This document shows positions 23,863 to 33,923 of a stretch of 56,764 nt of DNA, in pieces. The notes beneath the pieces are model-generated. The model did no database searches and was not told where the DNA came from. It saw only the letters and a list, made by a program, of their open reading frames with translations. Positions within the stretch are counted from its first letter, which is position 1, and each line of letters starts with the position of its first letter. The translations under genes and the position numbers were made by a program. This DNA is from an uncultured Mycoplasma sp. (GTDB lineage: Bacteria; Bacillota_I; Bacilli_A; RF39; UBA660): the NCBI GenBank assembly GCA_947642635.1, contig CANRTI010000002.1, forward strand, positions 1-56,764. Reading direction: 5' to 3'.

Positions 23863-24187
23863 GAATTACCGCATTTTTCAAAATTAAAAATCCAAAAAGT
23901 TTTGTTAATAAATCATAGGTTTTCAACAACATTTTTTCTAAAACCTATATAAAACTTCCAAATGTTTAAAAAAATGTTAATAATTATTATCAAATAGCAT
24001 CGGTAGTTCCTAGCGAAATATAAGTTTTCAACACTTTCAACATTTAAACCTACTTAACCCATAGCGTAAAAGTTAATAAGTTAATAAATAAATGTTAATA
24101 ATGTTGAAAAACAAATCTTTTTCAACATCCACCTAAAATTCTAATGTTGAAAACAATGTTATTAATAACAAAAATTTAATTTTTTTC
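23863..24187. other. oriC: Origin of replication, rpmH-dnaA part
   Basis: Non-coding, nearly all A/T. The word TTTTCAACA (or TGTTGAAAA) occurs at 23920, 24025, 24102, 24119 and 24145, with a one-mismatch copy at 24034. It differs from the TTATCCACA DnaA box at two positions and is probably the local box. GTTAATAA occurs at 23904, 23976, 24072, 24080 and 24094; the last three run straight into the box at 24102 and form a good candidate unwinding element. Gene directions diverge here. Confidence 0.8.
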
Positions 24188-24216
24188 TTGTAATAAAATC
24201 TTATTTACGTTAAAAT
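24188..24216 (+). promoter_or_regulatory. dnaA promoter
   Basis: TTGTAA (24188-24193), 17-bp spacer, TAAAAT (24211-24216); it lies downstream of the DnaA-box cluster, allowing autoregulation. Confidence 0.65.
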
Positions 24217-24249
24217 GAATTTGGGATACAGATGACTGCGGGGTGAGGT

Positions 24250-25608
24250 ATGAAAACAAAAGAACTATTTCAAGAATTTTTAAAAGAAATAGCCAACTCA
24301 GTTAGTTCAAGTACATATTCAGTATGGTTTAATGATCTTGAACTAGTTAGTATAGAGGACAAAAAAATTACAATTAAAGTACCTCTACCAGTACACAAAC
24401 AAATAATCCGGACTTCATACATGGATTTACTAGATGAAACAATATTTTCTCTAACTGGTATTAATTATGAATTTAAATTAGTTACAGAAGATGAAATTAA
24501 TGAAGTTACGGAAGTTATAAATAATGAAAATATAAATAATAATAATGAACAAACAGTAGAATGGAATACTAATTTAAATCCAAATCTTAACTTCGACAAC
24601 TATGTTGTTGGTGAATCTAATCGATTAGCATTTATTTCGGCTATGAATGTTGCACAATCACCAGGAACTATTCGTAATCCCTTATTTATATATGGTCGAA
24701 GCGGAATAGGTAAAACGCATATTATGCATGCGATTGGTAATTATATTACTGAACATTCCAATAAAAAAGTCTTATATACAACTAGTAATGATTTTCGTGA
24801 TGAATACACTGGCATATCCAAGTTAGAAAAAGGCCAAGCATCACTAGAATATGCTAATAATTTTAAAAATAAATATCGCAATGTGGATGTTTTAATTGTC
24901 GATGATATCCAATTTCTAGTTGGGGCAGAACTTACACAACAAGAATTTTTCCACACATTTGAAGCTCTCCATCAACAGAATAAACAAATAATAATTTCTA
25001 GCGATCGAAGTCCTGATGACCTAAAAAAAATCGAAGAAAGACTTCGAAGTCGATTTACTTGGGGATTACCAGTTGATATCTATCCACCAGACTTTGAACT
25101 TCGTTGTGAAATTATTAAGCAGAAATTAAAAAATACAAGTATAAAAGATAAAGTAAATCGCGATGTCATTGAATATATTGCCAATGCCTGTCCTAATGAT
25201 GTAAGACACATGGAAGGAACCATTAACAGATTATTAGCTTACACAGCTATGATGGCTCCAGATATTATAACCCTTGATTTTGCTATTGAAGCTATAAAAG
25301 ACTATGTAAATATAAATGTTTATCAAGAAAATACTATCTCCCATATTCAAAAAGTAGTGGCGGACTTCTTCAAAATAACGGTGGAAGATTTAAAAAGCAA
25401 GAGAAGATGCAATAATATTGCTAGACCAAGACATATCGCCATGTATTTATGCCGAATAGAAACTGAAGAAAATTTAGCAAAAATTGGTTTAGAATTTGGC
25501 GGACGTGATCATTCAACTGTTGTTGCAAGTTGTGAAAAAATTAAAAATGAATTAAGAAATAACACCACCTTAGATAATATGTTAAAAGAAATTAAATCAA
25601 AGTTATAA
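24250..25608 (+). CDS. dnaA: Chromosomal replication initiator DnaA
   Basis: 452 residues with four domains: I (about 1-80), a short Asn-rich linker II (about 81-110), an AAA+ domain III (about 110-325) with GRSGIGKTH Walker A and VDDIQFL Walker B, and DNA-binding domain IV (about 330-452) ending in the signature FGGRDHSTVVASCEKI. GGGGTGAGG precedes the ATG. Candidate DnaA boxes flank the gene on both sides, as in Bacillus. Confidence 0.99.
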   Translation: MKTKELFQEFLKEIANSVSSSTYSVWFNDLELVSIEDKKITIKVPLPVHKQIIRTSYMDLLDETIFSLTGINYEFKLVTEDEINEVTEVINNENINNNNEQTVEWNTNLNPNLNFDNYVVGESNRLAFISAMNVAQSPGTIRNPLFIYGRSGIGKTHIMHAIGNYITEHSNKKVLYTTSNDFRDEYTGISKLEKGQASLEYANNFKNKYRNVDVLIVDDIQFLVGAELTQQEFFHTFEALHQQNKQIIISSDRSPDDLKKIEERLRSRFTWGLPVDIYPPDFELRCEIIKQKLKNTSIKDKVNRDVIEYIANACPNDVRHMEGTINRLLAYTAMMAPDIITLDFAIEAIKDYVNINVYQENTISHIQKVVADFFKITVEDLKSKRRCNNIARPRHIAMYLCRIETEENLAKIGLEFGGRDHSTVVASCEKIKNELRNNTTLDNMLKEIKSKL

Positions 25609-25736
25609 AAATATTGAAAACTTTAGAGTTATAAACACCAAAAATATCATGGTTTAAGCATATAAAAACATAGTTTTCAACATTTTCAACACTATAATAA
25701 AAACTATAATATTATAAATAAGAAAGAAGGAATAAA
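25609..25736. promoter_or_regulatory. dnaA-dnaN spacer with tandem DnaA boxes
   Basis: TTTTCAACA occurs in tandem at 25674-25682 and 25683-25691, with a near match (TATTGAAAA) at 25613. An AT-rich stretch with TATAAT follows and probably supplies a dnaN promoter. It is the second half of a bipartite origin of the Bacillus kind. Confidence 0.65.
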
Positions 25737-26855
25737 ATGAAATTTATAATTGATAAAAATATCTTATTAGAAGCTCTTGCTAATGTTACAAGAGCAATTG
25801 GAACAAGAACAACAATACCAGTTTTAAACGGAATCAAATTTGAACTAACTGAAGCAGGTTTAAGTTTGTTAGGAAGTGATTCTGAATTAACAATAAAAAT
25901 TAACATCCCCGAAAAAGATATCAAAAAAATTGAAAGTTACGGAATTATGATTATTCAAAGTAAATATATATTAGAAATTGTTCGTAAAATGCCTTCTGAT
26001 ACAATTTATTTTGAAGCAGTTGATAGTAGTAAAATAAAAATTTATACTGAAAATAATGAATATAATTTAAATTGTTATGATATTGAAGATTATCCACATA
26101 TGGCAATTGATGAATCTAAAGAACCAATAAAAATTAAAGCTGAAACTTTAAAATCCATAATTAATGAAACAGCTTATGCTGTATCTACTCAAGAGGTACG
26201 ACCATTACTAACTGGAATTAATATTAAAATAAGTGGAGATATGTTAGAATGTACTGCAACAGATTCATATCGTTTAGCTAAAAAGAATGTTAAATTAGAT
26301 AATTTAATTAATAATACAATTAATATAGTTATCCCAGGTAAAAGTATTAATGAATTAGAAAAAATGTTAGATACCGAAGATGATGTTATTATGCACATCT
26401 TTAATAACAAAATTTTATTTGAATATCATAATATCCAATTTCAAACTAATTTATTAAGTGGTACTTATCCTGATACTAGTCATTTTATCCCTTCTGAATT
26501 TGCTTACATGATTAATTTAGATTTAAAAAGTTTTAATGACGCAGTCGATCGAGCTTCCTTACTTGCCCAAAGTAAAGATAAAAATATTGTTCGGGTTGGA
26601 ATTGATGATAAAACAATGATTATTTCTTCAAGTGCTAGTGAAGTTGGTAAAACTGAAGAAAAAATAGCTATAGAATGTAGTAATAAAGAAAAATTAGACA
26701 TTGCTTTTTCTTCTAGATATATGTTAGAAGCATTAAAAGTTATTAAAGATGATAACATCTTATTATTAATAAATAGTGATGATAAACCAATTTTAATAAA
26801 ATCAGTTAAAGATGAATCATTAATTGAATTAATTTTACCAGTAAAAACATATTAA
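25737..26855 (+). CDS. dnaN: DNA polymerase III beta sliding clamp
   Basis: 372 residues, three clamp domains of about 120 residues each. Starts with KFIIDKNILLEALANVTRAIGTRTTIPVLNGIKFEL and contains RPLLTGINIKISGDMLECTATDSYRLA in the second domain; the C-terminal LILPVKTY closes the ring protein. AGAAGGA lies upstream of the ATG. A strong terminator follows, so dnaN is separated from the next genes. Confidence 0.98.
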   Translation: MKFIIDKNILLEALANVTRAIGTRTTIPVLNGIKFELTEAGLSLLGSDSELTIKINIPEKDIKKIESYGIMIIQSKYILEIVRKMPSDTIYFEAVDSSKIKIYTENNEYNLNCYDIEDYPHMAIDESKEPIKIKAETLKSIINETAYAVSTQEVRPLLTGINIKISGDMLECTATDSYRLAKKNVKLDNLINNTINIVIPGKSINELEKMLDTEDDVIMHIFNNKILFEYHNIQFQTNLLSGTYPDTSHFIPSEFAYMINLDLKSFNDAVDRASLLAQSKDKNIVRVGIDDKTMIISSSASEVGKTEEKIAIECSNKEKLDIAFSSRYMLEALKVIKDDNILLLINSDDKPILIKSVKDESLIELILPVKTY

Positions 26856-26878
26856 TTAGGATTTTTCCTAATTTTTTT
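26854..26878 (+). terminator. dnaN terminator
   Basis: AATTAGGA/TCCTAATT stem followed by seven T; its first bases overlap the dnaN stop codon. Confidence 0.85.
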
Positions 26879-26949
26879 ATATCTACGTTTATTCGACAAT
26901 TTTTTTCTCAAACTTATGCTATAGTAGGACTATTTCAGGAGGAAAAATA

Positions 26950-27402
26950 ATGCAAAAACATTTAATTACTAAAAATACTATAGCAATTTTAAAGAATAAA
27001 AAGAAAACAATTATTATTAATGTTGAAAACATTCAAGTTATCAACAAAACTTTAAATACTGTTTTAGAATATAATTGTAATTTTTATGGAAGTAGTTTAC
27101 AAGGAAAGATTAAAAGTGCTAAACAAATATTAGCAAGTAAATATAAAATACCAATTTGCCTTAATTTAGAACAAAATATTATTTTAATACCTTTCAATTC
27201 TATGCGTCAAAATTCTTGTTTATACCTAGTTGCAAATAAAATCTTAGATTATAAAAGTCAAATAAATTATACATTAATAAAATGCTTTAATAACTACGTT
27301 TTTAAAGTCTCAATTTCTCAATATAGTTTAGAAAAATTATTACTTAACACAATTAAATTAAATAATGTTTTAAAATCACGAAAATTAGCAAAATTGCTTT
27401 AA
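26950..27402 (+). CDS. comK: ComK-like competence transcription factor
   Basis: 150 residues, against 192 in Bacillus ComK. The family core is visible: CNFYGSSLQGKIKSAKQIL (43-61; ComK has CRFFGSSYAGR), KIPICLNLEQNIILIPFNSMRQNSC (66-90; ComK has KPPIMVDPSNQIFLFPTLSSTRPQC), and ISQYSLEKLLLNTIKLN (compare ISYNSFENQVYRTAWLR). N- and C-terminal extensions are shortened. ComK activates DNA-uptake genes in Bacillus. It occupies the dnaN-recF interval where most Firmicutes have the small S4 protein YaaA. AGGAGG precedes the ATG. Whether it still controls competence is unknown. Confidence 0.75.
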   Translation: MQKHLITKNTIAILKNKKKTIIINVENIQVINKTLNTVLEYNCNFYGSSLQGKIKSAKQILASKYKIPICLNLEQNIILIPFNSMRQNSCLYLVANKILDYKSQINYTLIKCFNNYVFKVSISQYSLEKLLLNTIKLNNVLKSRKLAKLL

Positions 27403-27492
27403 TTAAAGACTCATATATGTTATAATTAATTATAGGTATAGGAGTACTTATAATACCATTTTATTAAATAGTGACTAAATGAAAGGCATAAT

Positions 27493-28587
27493 ATGAAAAT
27501 CAACTCTATAAAATTGGTCAATTTTAGAAATTATGAAAGTATAAAACTTAGTTTTAGTGATAATTTAAATATTATTTATGGTAATAATGGTGTTGGTAAA
27601 ACTAATTTAGTTGAAGCAATTTATACATTAGCGCTTTCAAAATCTTTTCGAACAAATAATGATCGCCATTTAATAAAAAAAGAAGAAATAAGTACAAAAA
27701 TAGAAGGAGTAGTGACAACAAATTGTCCCAATAATTATCAAATTATAATTAATTCTGATGGTAAAAAAGTCAAAATTGATCGGGATATTATTCCTAAAAT
27801 AAGTGATTATATTTCTAATATTAATGTTGTTTTATTAGAACCTGATGAACAAATGATTTTAAAAACTGCACCATCTAGTCGCAGAAAAATGTTAAATATA
27901 GATATCAGTCAATTAAAAAAAGATTATATTATATATTTAAATAATTATAATAAAACTTTAAAACAAAGAAATTTTTATTTAAGGGAATTATATATCAATG
28001 GGAATCGAAGTTTAGAATATTTAGATATCTTAACGCAAAAATTAGTAGATTATGGTTGGAAAATATATCAATATCGTCATCAATTTATTGAGCAAATAAA
28101 TCAATATTTAAACAATAATTATCAAAATGTATTTGGAAGTGGCGAATTAAAAATTAAATATATTTCTGATTATAATAATAAGAATTTTGAAGATATATTA
28201 AAAAACTATCAGAAAAATTATAATAAAGAAATAATTATGGGAAAAACTTTAAATGGTATTCATCATGATGATATTGAGTTTTTATTAGATCACGAAAATA
28301 TTTCAGAATGGGGAAGTAATGGTCAACAGAAAAATGCTATATTTGCATACAAATTAGCAGAAATAGAGATAATTAAACAAGAAAAAGGTCTTTATCCCAT
28401 CTTAATATTAGACGACTTATTTAGTGCTCTAGACGACAATAAAATTGCAAATATTGTTAAACTACTAAATAATAATATTCAAACATTTATAACAACGACA
28501 GAATTAGAACGAATAAGGGATGAATTATTGCAAAAAGCTAAGTTGTTTAATGTTTATGAAAATGCAATAAAGGAGGCAAAAAAATGA
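27493..28587 (+). CDS. recF: Recombination and repair protein RecF
   Basis: 364 residues, an SMC-like ABC ATPase that loads RecA at single-strand gaps. Walker A is [16 protein letters not shown] (about 29-44); the signature segment [21 protein letters not shown] and Walker [13 protein letters not shown] are intact. The start has only a weak AAAGG. The gene overlaps gyrB by four bases (ATGA). Confidence 0.97.
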   Translation: MKINSIKLVNFRNYESIKLSFSDNLNIIYGNNGVGKTNLVEAIYTLALSKSFRTNNDRHLIKKEEISTKIEGVVTTNCPNNYQIIINSDGKKVKIDRDIIPKISDYISNINVVLLEPDEQMILKTAPSSRRKMLNIDISQLKKDYIIYLNNYNKTLKQRNFYLRELYINGNRSLEYLDILTQKLVDYGWKIYQYRHQFIEQINQYLNNNYQNVFGSGELKIKYISDYNNKNFEDILKNYQKNYNKEIIMGKTLNGIHHDDIEFLLDHENISEWGSNGQQKNAIFAYKLAEIEIIKQEKGLYPILILDDLFSALDDNKIANIVKLLNNNIQTFITTTELERIRDELLQKAKLFNVYENAIKEAKK

Positions 28588-30509
28588 AAGAAAATGAAAC
28601 ACATTATAATGATAGTGATATTCAAGTTTTAGAAGGCTTAGAAGCAGTACGCAAAAGACCAGGAATGTATATTGGAACAACAGATGTAAAAGGACTTCAT
28701 CATTTAGTATGGGAAATTGTTGATAATTCCATCGATGAAGCTTTAGCAGGATATTGTCATAATATTGAAGTTATTATTAATAAAGGTAATAGTATAACTG
28801 TCCGCGATGATGGAAGAGGAATTCCTGTCGGTATTCATCCTAAAACGGGAATATCTACAGTAGAAACAGTTTATACAGTTTTACATGCTGGTGGTAAGTT
28901 TGGTGGCGGCGGTTACAAAGTTAGTGGTGGCCTTCATGGTGTTGGAGCATCAGTAGTTAATGCTTTATCTAAATGGGTAACAGTTACTGTTTATAAAGAT
29001 GGTAAAATTCATGAAGTTAAATTTGAAAATGGTGGTAAAATTTCCCAAAAATTAACTGAAATTGGAACCTGTGAAGAAAATCGAACTGGTACATCCGTAA
29101 CATTTAAACCAGATCCTGATATTTTTGATACTGATATATATGATTATGACACTTTAAAAGTTAGAATTAGAGAATTAGCATTTTTAAATAAAGGATTATG
29201 TTTAACTTTAAGAGATGATCGTGATGATGAAGATACAACTGGTGAAAAATTTCTTTATGAAGGTGGTATTAAAGAATATGTTAAATATTTAAATGCTAAT
29301 AAAACTCCAGTTCATGAAGAAATAATTCATTTAGAAGGCGAAGAAGATGGCATTATTTTTGAAGTAGCAATGCAATATAATTCTGGTTATAGTGATAGTA
29401 TTTATTCATTTGTTAATAACATTAATACTCATGATGGTGGAACCCATGAAGAAGGTGTTAGAAGAGCTTTAACAAGAGTTATAAATAATTATGCTAGGAA
29501 AACTAATATATTGAAAGAAAAAGACGAATCATTAACTGGTGATGATGTTAAAGAAGGATTGACTATGATTGTTTCTTGTAAACATCCAAATCCACAATTT
29601 GAAGGTCAAACCAAAGGACGCCTTGGTAATTCCGAAGTACGAAAATTAGCAGATAATGTATTTTCAGAAGGTTTTGAACGCTTTTTAATGGAAAATCCTA
29701 ATGCTGCAAAAATTATTGTTGAAAAAACTATGACTGCTGCAAGAGCTCGAGTAGCAGCTAAAAAAGCGCGTTCTTTAGCAAGAAGAAATAACGATTTAGA
29801 TATTGTGCATTTTGGTGGTAAATTAGAAGATTGTAAAGAAAAAGATCCGACATTATGTGAATTATTTATTGTCGAAGGAGATTCAGCTGGTGGCTCAGCA
29901 CTAAAGGGTCGTAATTCCTTAACTCAAGCGATCTTACCATTAAGAGGAAAAATTTTAAATGTTGAAAAAGCTAGATTAGACCGAGCATTATCCAATGAAG
30001 AAATAAGAACTATTATTACAGCATTTGGAACCGGAATAGGTCAAGATTTTGATTTAAATAAATTAAGATATGATAAAATTATTATTATGACCGATGCCGA
30101 TGTCGATGGTTCTCATATTAGAGTACTATTATTAACCTTATTTTATCGCTTTTTTAGACCGATTGTTGAGGCGGGACATATTTATGCAGCTCAACCACCG
30201 TTATTTTGTATAAAACATGGTAAAACAATAAAATATGTTCTTGATGAAAAAGAAAGAGATGCGTATTTAGCAACATTAAATCCTAATACTAAACGAGATA
30301 TTTTAAGAATGAAAGGGTTAGGAGAAATGGATGCTGAAGAACTTTGTGAAACTACAATGGATATAAATACTAGAGTATTAAGAAGAATAACGGTTGAAGA
30401 TGCTATTGAAGCTGATGCCGCATTTGCAAAGCTTATGAGTGAAGAAGTTGAACCAAGAAGACAATTTATTGTCGAAAATGCTAAATTTGCAGAAAATATA
30501 GATATATAG
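28584..30509 (+). CDS. gyrB: DNA gyrase subunit B
   Basis: 641 residues. A GHKL ATPase domain ([52 protein letters not shown]), a transducer domain, and the Toprim domain ([18 protein letters not shown] and [19 protein letters not shown]). The insertion-free tail ends in [19 protein letters not shown], as in Gram-positive GyrB. AAGGAGG within the recF end drives its start. Confidence 0.98.
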   Translation: MKENETHYNDSDIQVLEGLEAVRKRPGMYIGTTDVKGLHHLVWEIVDNSIDEALAGYCHNIEVIINKGNSITVRDDGRGIPVGIHPKTGISTVETVYTVLHAGGKFGGGGYKVSGGLHGVGASVVNALSKWVTVTVYKDGKIHEVKFENGGKISQKLTEIGTCEENRTGTSVTFKPDPDIFDTDIYDYDTLKVRIRELAFLNKGLCLTLRDDRDDEDTTGEKFLYEGGIKEYVKYLNANKTPVHEEIIHLEGEEDGIIFEVAMQYNSGYSDSIYSFVNNINTHDGGTHEEGVRRALTRVINNYARKTNILKEKDESLTGDDVKEGLTMIVSCKHPNPQFEGQTKGRLGNSEVRKLADNVFSEGFERFLMENPNAAKIIVEKTMTAARARVAAKKARSLARRNNDLDIVHFGGKLEDCKEKDPTLCELFIVEGDSAGGSALKGRNSLTQAILPLRGKILNVEKARLDRALSNEEIRTIITAFGTGIGQDFDLNKLRYDKIIIMTDADVDGSHIRVLLLTLFYRFFRPIVEAGHIYAAQPPLFCIKHGKTIKYVLDEKERDAYLATLNPNTKRDILRMKGLGEMDAEELCETTMDINTRVLRRITVEDAIEADAAFAKLMSEEVEPRRQFIVENAKFAENIDI

Positions 30510-30524
30510 ATGGGAGGTTTTAAT

Positions 30525-32990
30525 ATGGATTATGGAAAAGATAAAATACAAGAAAATAATATTATAGAAGAAATTGAAAAATCATTTTTAGATTATTCAA
30601 TGAGTGTTATAGTTTCTCGTGCTCTACCAGATTTACGTGATGGATTAAAACCAGTTCATAGAAGAATTTTATGGTCAATGTATGAATCAGGATATACCCC
30701 AGATAAACCACATAAAAAATCCGCACGTATTGTTGGAGATGTAATAGGTAAATATCATCCACATGGTGATATAAGTATCTATGATGCAATGGTTCGGATG
30801 GCTCAAGACTTTAGCTATCGTAATGTTCTAGTAGATGGTCATGGCAATTTCGGTAATGTTCGTGGGGATGCTGCTGCTGCTTATCGTTATACAGAAGCAA
30901 GATTATCTAAAATATCTTTAGAATTATTAAGAGATATTAACAAAGATACTGTTAATTTTCTACCAAATTTCGATGAATCGGAAAAAGAACCAGAAATATT
31001 ACCATCACGTTATCCAAATATTTTAGTAAATGGTACAATGGGAATTGCAGTTGGAATGGCAACAAATATTCCTCCTCATAATTTAGGGGAAGTTATTGAT
31101 GGATGTGTTGCTTATATTGATAATCCTGATATTGATGTTGATGGTTTAATGCAATATATTAAAGGACCAGATTTTCCTCTAGGAGCAACCATTCTTGGTA
31201 ATAGTGGTATTAAAAAAGCTTACGAAACAGGACGTGGCAGCATAACTATTCGTAGTAAAGCTACTATTGAAGAAAAAAATGGTAAACAATACATTATTAT
31301 TGATGAAATCCCTTATGGTACTAAAACATCAGATTTAAAAGATAAAGTAGCTGAATTAGTTCATAATAAAATTATTGATGGAATAGCTGATTATCATACA
31401 GATTTAAAAAATGGTGTTAAAATAACTATAACTTTAAAAAGAGATGCAAATCCTCAAGTTGTATTAAATAATTTATACAAGCATACACAATTTCAAACAT
31501 CATATGGCATAATTTTCTTAATGATTGATAATAAAGTTCCAAGAACACTAGGATTAAAGGATATTATTGCCAAATATATTAATTATCAAGAGGAAGTAAT
31601 AATTAGAAGAACGAAATTTGAGTTAGATAAAGCTGAAAAAAGAGTTCATATTTTAGAAGGTTATAAGATTGCTTTAGATAATTTAGATGATTTTATTAAA
31701 ATAATTCGTGAATCAGAAACTGATCAAATTGCTAAAGATAAATTAATAAACAAATATTCTTTAACTGAAATTCAAGCCGATAGTATCCTAGAATTAAAGT
31801 TACGTCGATTAACTGGTCTTGAAAGAGCTAAAATTGAACAAGAATTACAAGATTTAATCTTAAAAATTGCTGAATTAAAAGCTATTTTAGCATCAAGAGA
31901 TAAAATACTTGAAATTATTAAGACAGAATTATTAGAAATCAAAGATAAATATGCCGATGAACGTAAAACTAAAATTGATATGACGGCGATTGAATATATT
32001 GAAGATGAATCTTTAATACCTGAAGAAGATATTGTTGTTGTATTAACTAATAAAGGTTATATCAAACGAACTACAAATGATACATTTAAAGTCCAAAATC
32101 GTGGCGGTGTGGGTGTTAAAGGTTTGACTACTAATGAAGAAGATTATGTTGATAACTTAATTAATCTTTCAACTCATGATTACATAATGTTCTTTACAAA
32201 TAAAGGTAAAGTTTATCGTATTAAAGGATATGAGATACCAGAATTTAGCCGTCAATCAAAAGGAATACCTGTTATTAATTTATTACAAATAGATAAAGAT
32301 GAAAAAATTAATTCAATTGTTACAGTTAATAAAGATGATGATCATAAATATTTATTATTTGCTACTAAACATGGGATTGTTAAAAAAACTAGTCTTTCAG
32401 AATTTGAAAATATTCGTACTTCTGGTAAAATTTGTATTAATTTAAATGATGATGACGAATTAATTGATGTTAAAAAAACTACTGGTGAAAATATTATTTT
32501 AATTGGAAGTGACCATGGTCGAATGGTAAAATTCTCTGAAAATGAAATTCGATCTATGGGAAGAACCGCTACTGGTGTTCGAGGTATTAATCTTGATGGT
32601 GGATTATGTATATGCTGTGAAGTAGTTAACGAAGACGATATAATTCTTTTAGTAACTGAAAAAGGATACGGCAAAAGAACAAAAGTTTGTGAATTCCGTC
32701 AAACAAAACGTGGTAGTAAAGGTGTACTTGCTTTAAATGTAACCGATAAAAATGGTAACCTTGTTGCTGCAAAAGTAGTTCAAGACAATAAAGACGTTAT
32801 TGTTATGACAAATGCTGGAATTACTATTAAATTACCAGTCGATCAAATATCTACATTAGGAAGAGTTACTCAAGGTTTAAGATTAATCTCTTTAAGAGAT
32901 AATCAATTTGTTGCCACAGTAAGTATTGTTGATCAAGTAAAAAATGAAGAAATAATTGAGGAGGATAATTCTTCGAATGATAACACCTAA
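30525..32990 (+). CDS. gyrA: DNA gyrase subunit A
   Basis: 821 residues. The catalytic Tyr is Tyr122 in [10 protein letters not shown]. The C-terminal beta-pinwheel (about 500-805) begins with the GyrA-box relative QNRGGVG, so this is gyrase rather than ParC. The quinolone-determining region reads [15 protein letters not shown]: the position matching E. coli Ser83 is Ile, while the acidic residue at 87 is kept. The ATG at 30525 is chosen because GGGAGG lies six bases upstream. A strong terminator overlaps the stop codon. Confidence 0.98.
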   Translation: MDYGKDKIQENNIIEEIEKSFLDYSMSVIVSRALPDLRDGLKPVHRRILWSMYESGYTPDKPHKKSARIVGDVIGKYHPHGDISIYDAMVRMAQDFSYRNVLVDGHGNFGNVRGDAAAAYRYTEARLSKISLELLRDINKDTVNFLPNFDESEKEPEILPSRYPNILVNGTMGIAVGMATNIPPHNLGEVIDGCVAYIDNPDIDVDGLMQYIKGPDFPLGATILGNSGIKKAYETGRGSITIRSKATIEEKNGKQYIIIDEIPYGTKTSDLKDKVAELVHNKIIDGIADYHTDLKNGVKITITLKRDANPQVVLNNLYKHTQFQTSYGIIFLMIDNKVPRTLGLKDIIAKYINYQEEVIIRRTKFELDKAEKRVHILEGYKIALDNLDDFIKIIRESETDQIAKDKLINKYSLTEIQADSILELKLRRLTGLERAKIEQELQDLILKIAELKAILASRDKILEIIKTELLEIKDKYADERKTKIDMTAIEYIEDESLIPEEDIVVVLTNKGYIKRTTNDTFKVQNRGGVGVKGLTTNEEDYVDNLINLSTHDYIMFFTNKGKVYRIKGYEIPEFSRQSKGIPVINLLQIDKDEKINSIVTVNKDDDHKYLLFATKHGIVKKTSLSEFENIRTSGKICINLNDDDELIDVKKTTGENIILIGSDHGRMVKFSENEIRSMGRTATGVRGINLDGGLCICCEVVNEDDIILLVTEKGYGKRTKVCEFRQTKRGSKGVLALNVTDKNGNLVAAKVVQDNKDVIVMTNAGITIKLPVDQISTLGRVTQGLRLISLRDNQFVATVSIVDQVKNEEIIEEDNSSNDNT

Positions 32991-33007
32991 TAATAGGTGT
33001 TTTTTTA
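32982..33007 (+). terminator. gyrA terminator
   Basis: AACACCTA/TAGGTGTT stem with a TAAT-type loop and seven T; the 5' arm is the end of gyrA. Confidence 0.9.
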
Positions 33008-33010
33008 TAG

Positions 33011-33036
33011 CCAATTATTTCCCGGGAAATAATTGG
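33011..33036. promoter_or_regulatory. Noc binding site 1
   Basis: Core ATTTCCCGGGAAAT (33017-33030), identical to the core of the Bacillus Noc site, inside a 26-bp perfect palindrome with CCAATT/AATTGG arms. GTTTACATAATA follows. Confidence 0.88.
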
Positions 33037-33070
33037 TTTACATAATATCCAGAGCTATTCAAAAAAATAA

Positions 33071-33128
33071 TGTTGATAAAACATGGGTTAAGCACTAAAA
33101 AGTGTTGAAAATTATATATTGTTGATAA
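33071..33128. other. DnaA-box-like cluster after gyrA
   Basis: TGTTGATAA at 33071-33079 and 33120-33128 (TTATCAACA on the other strand, one mismatch from TTATCCACA), with TGTTGAAAA at 33103-33111 between them. Confidence 0.45.
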
Positions 33129-33189
33129 AATTAAATTTAAATGTTATTATCTTATTTTGAAAAATGTATACAATTCATTCTATTAAAAT

Positions 33190-33203
33190 ATTTCCCGGGA
33201 AAT
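33190..33203. promoter_or_regulatory. Noc binding site 2
   Basis: ATTTCCCGGGAAAT followed by AATTAGTTTACATAATA, the same right flank as the other two Noc sites. Confidence 0.88.
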
Positions 33204-33286
33204 AATTAGTTTACATAATAAATATTATGGAAATGAAATTTAGATTAAGAATTTGAATAAATTTTTGTCATTATTTCAACAATCAA

Positions 33287-33302
33287 TGTTTCACGTGAAA
33301 CA
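33287..33302. promoter_or_regulatory. parS: parS site 1
   Basis: TGTTTCACGTGAAACA, the consensus ParB/Spo0J site, extended to a 24-bp palindrome (33283-33306). Confidence 0.95.
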
Positions 33303-33473
33303 TTGAACACATATTTTAAAAAGCTAATAATATTCTAAATAAACATTAAAATTAAATTTTTGACATAATTTAAAATTCTTTAATTTTGATTTCCTTTAAA
33401 AAAAATTAAAAAAGAACAATATTATATTAAATATAGAATTGATTTACTTACATGTATTCAAAAAAATAAACGA

Positions 33474-33489
33474 TGTTTCACGTGAAACA
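33474..33489. promoter_or_regulatory. parS: parS site 2
   Basis: Perfect TGTTTCACGTGAAACA with palindromic flanks CGA/TCG and beyond. Confidence 0.95.
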
Positions 33490-33640
33490 TCGTTAGGTAA
33501 AAATAAAATAGCGTATTAGTTAAAAATATCATTTAAATTACAGCATATTTTTATGATCGTTTAATTTATTATATCATTAATTAAAAAAAATTTAAATTTG
33601 ATATTATTAAAATTTCTAAAGATTTAAAAATAGTAATCAA

Positions 33641-33656
33641 TGTTTCACGTGAAACA
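33641..33656. promoter_or_regulatory. parS: parS site 3
   Basis: Perfect TGTTTCACGTGAAACA; the flanks are not palindromic beyond the core. Confidence 0.95.
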
Positions 33657-33703
33657 TCATCAAAAAGCAAAAATAATCAATAAATAAAAAAATAATTATT
33701 CAA

Positions 33704-33719
33704 TGTTTCACGTGAAACA
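33704..33719. promoter_or_regulatory. parS: parS site 4
   Basis: Perfect TGTTTCACGTGAAACA with extended ATTCAA/TTGAAT arms, 48 bp from site 3. Confidence 0.95.
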
Positions 33720-33745
33720 TTGAATAAAGTTAAAATTGCCAAAAC

Positions 33746-33784
33746 TCTAGAGAATTGGCAAAAAAATTCTACCAATTCTCTAGA
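33746..33784. repeat. 13-bp perfect inverted repeat
   Basis: TCTAGAGAATTGG (33746-33758) and CCAATTCTCTAGA (33772-33784) around a 13-base loop. No T-run follows, so it is not a typical terminator. Confidence 0.75.
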
Positions 33785-33846
33785 AAATTTGCACTTTTTA
33801 AATAAAATTAATTCAAAAACAGTCAATATTATTTGTGTTAAAAATT

Positions 33847-33860
33847 ATTTCCCGGGAAAT
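33847..33860. promoter_or_regulatory. Noc binding site 3
   Basis: ATTTCCCGGGAAAT followed by AATTAGTTTACATAATA, directly upstream of the SRP RNA promoter. Confidence 0.88.
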
Positions 33861-33884
33861 AATTAGTTTACATAATATTATTTT

Positions 33885-33913
33885 TTGACTTGCGTTAGAT
33901 TGAAGCATATGTT
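33885..33913 (+). promoter_or_regulatory. SRP RNA promoter
   Basis: TTGACT (33885-33890), 17-bp spacer, TATGTT (33908-33913), about 10 bp before the RNA. Confidence 0.65.
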
Positions 33914-33923
33914 ATTATTAATT

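Larger units (their letters stand above)
33008..33884. other. Non-coding Noc/ParB loading region
   Basis: About 880 bp with no gene. It contains three ATTTCCCGGGAAAT sites, four TGTTTCACGTGAAACA sites, three DnaA-box-like words and one perfect hairpin. The order is NBS, NBS, parS, parS, parS, parS, NBS. The rest is A/T-rich filler. Confidence 0.85.

Noticed and set aside
33008-33884. CRISPR-like array
   Set aside because: The repeated words are palindromic parS and Noc sites with irregular spacing, not a uniform repeat-spacer array.
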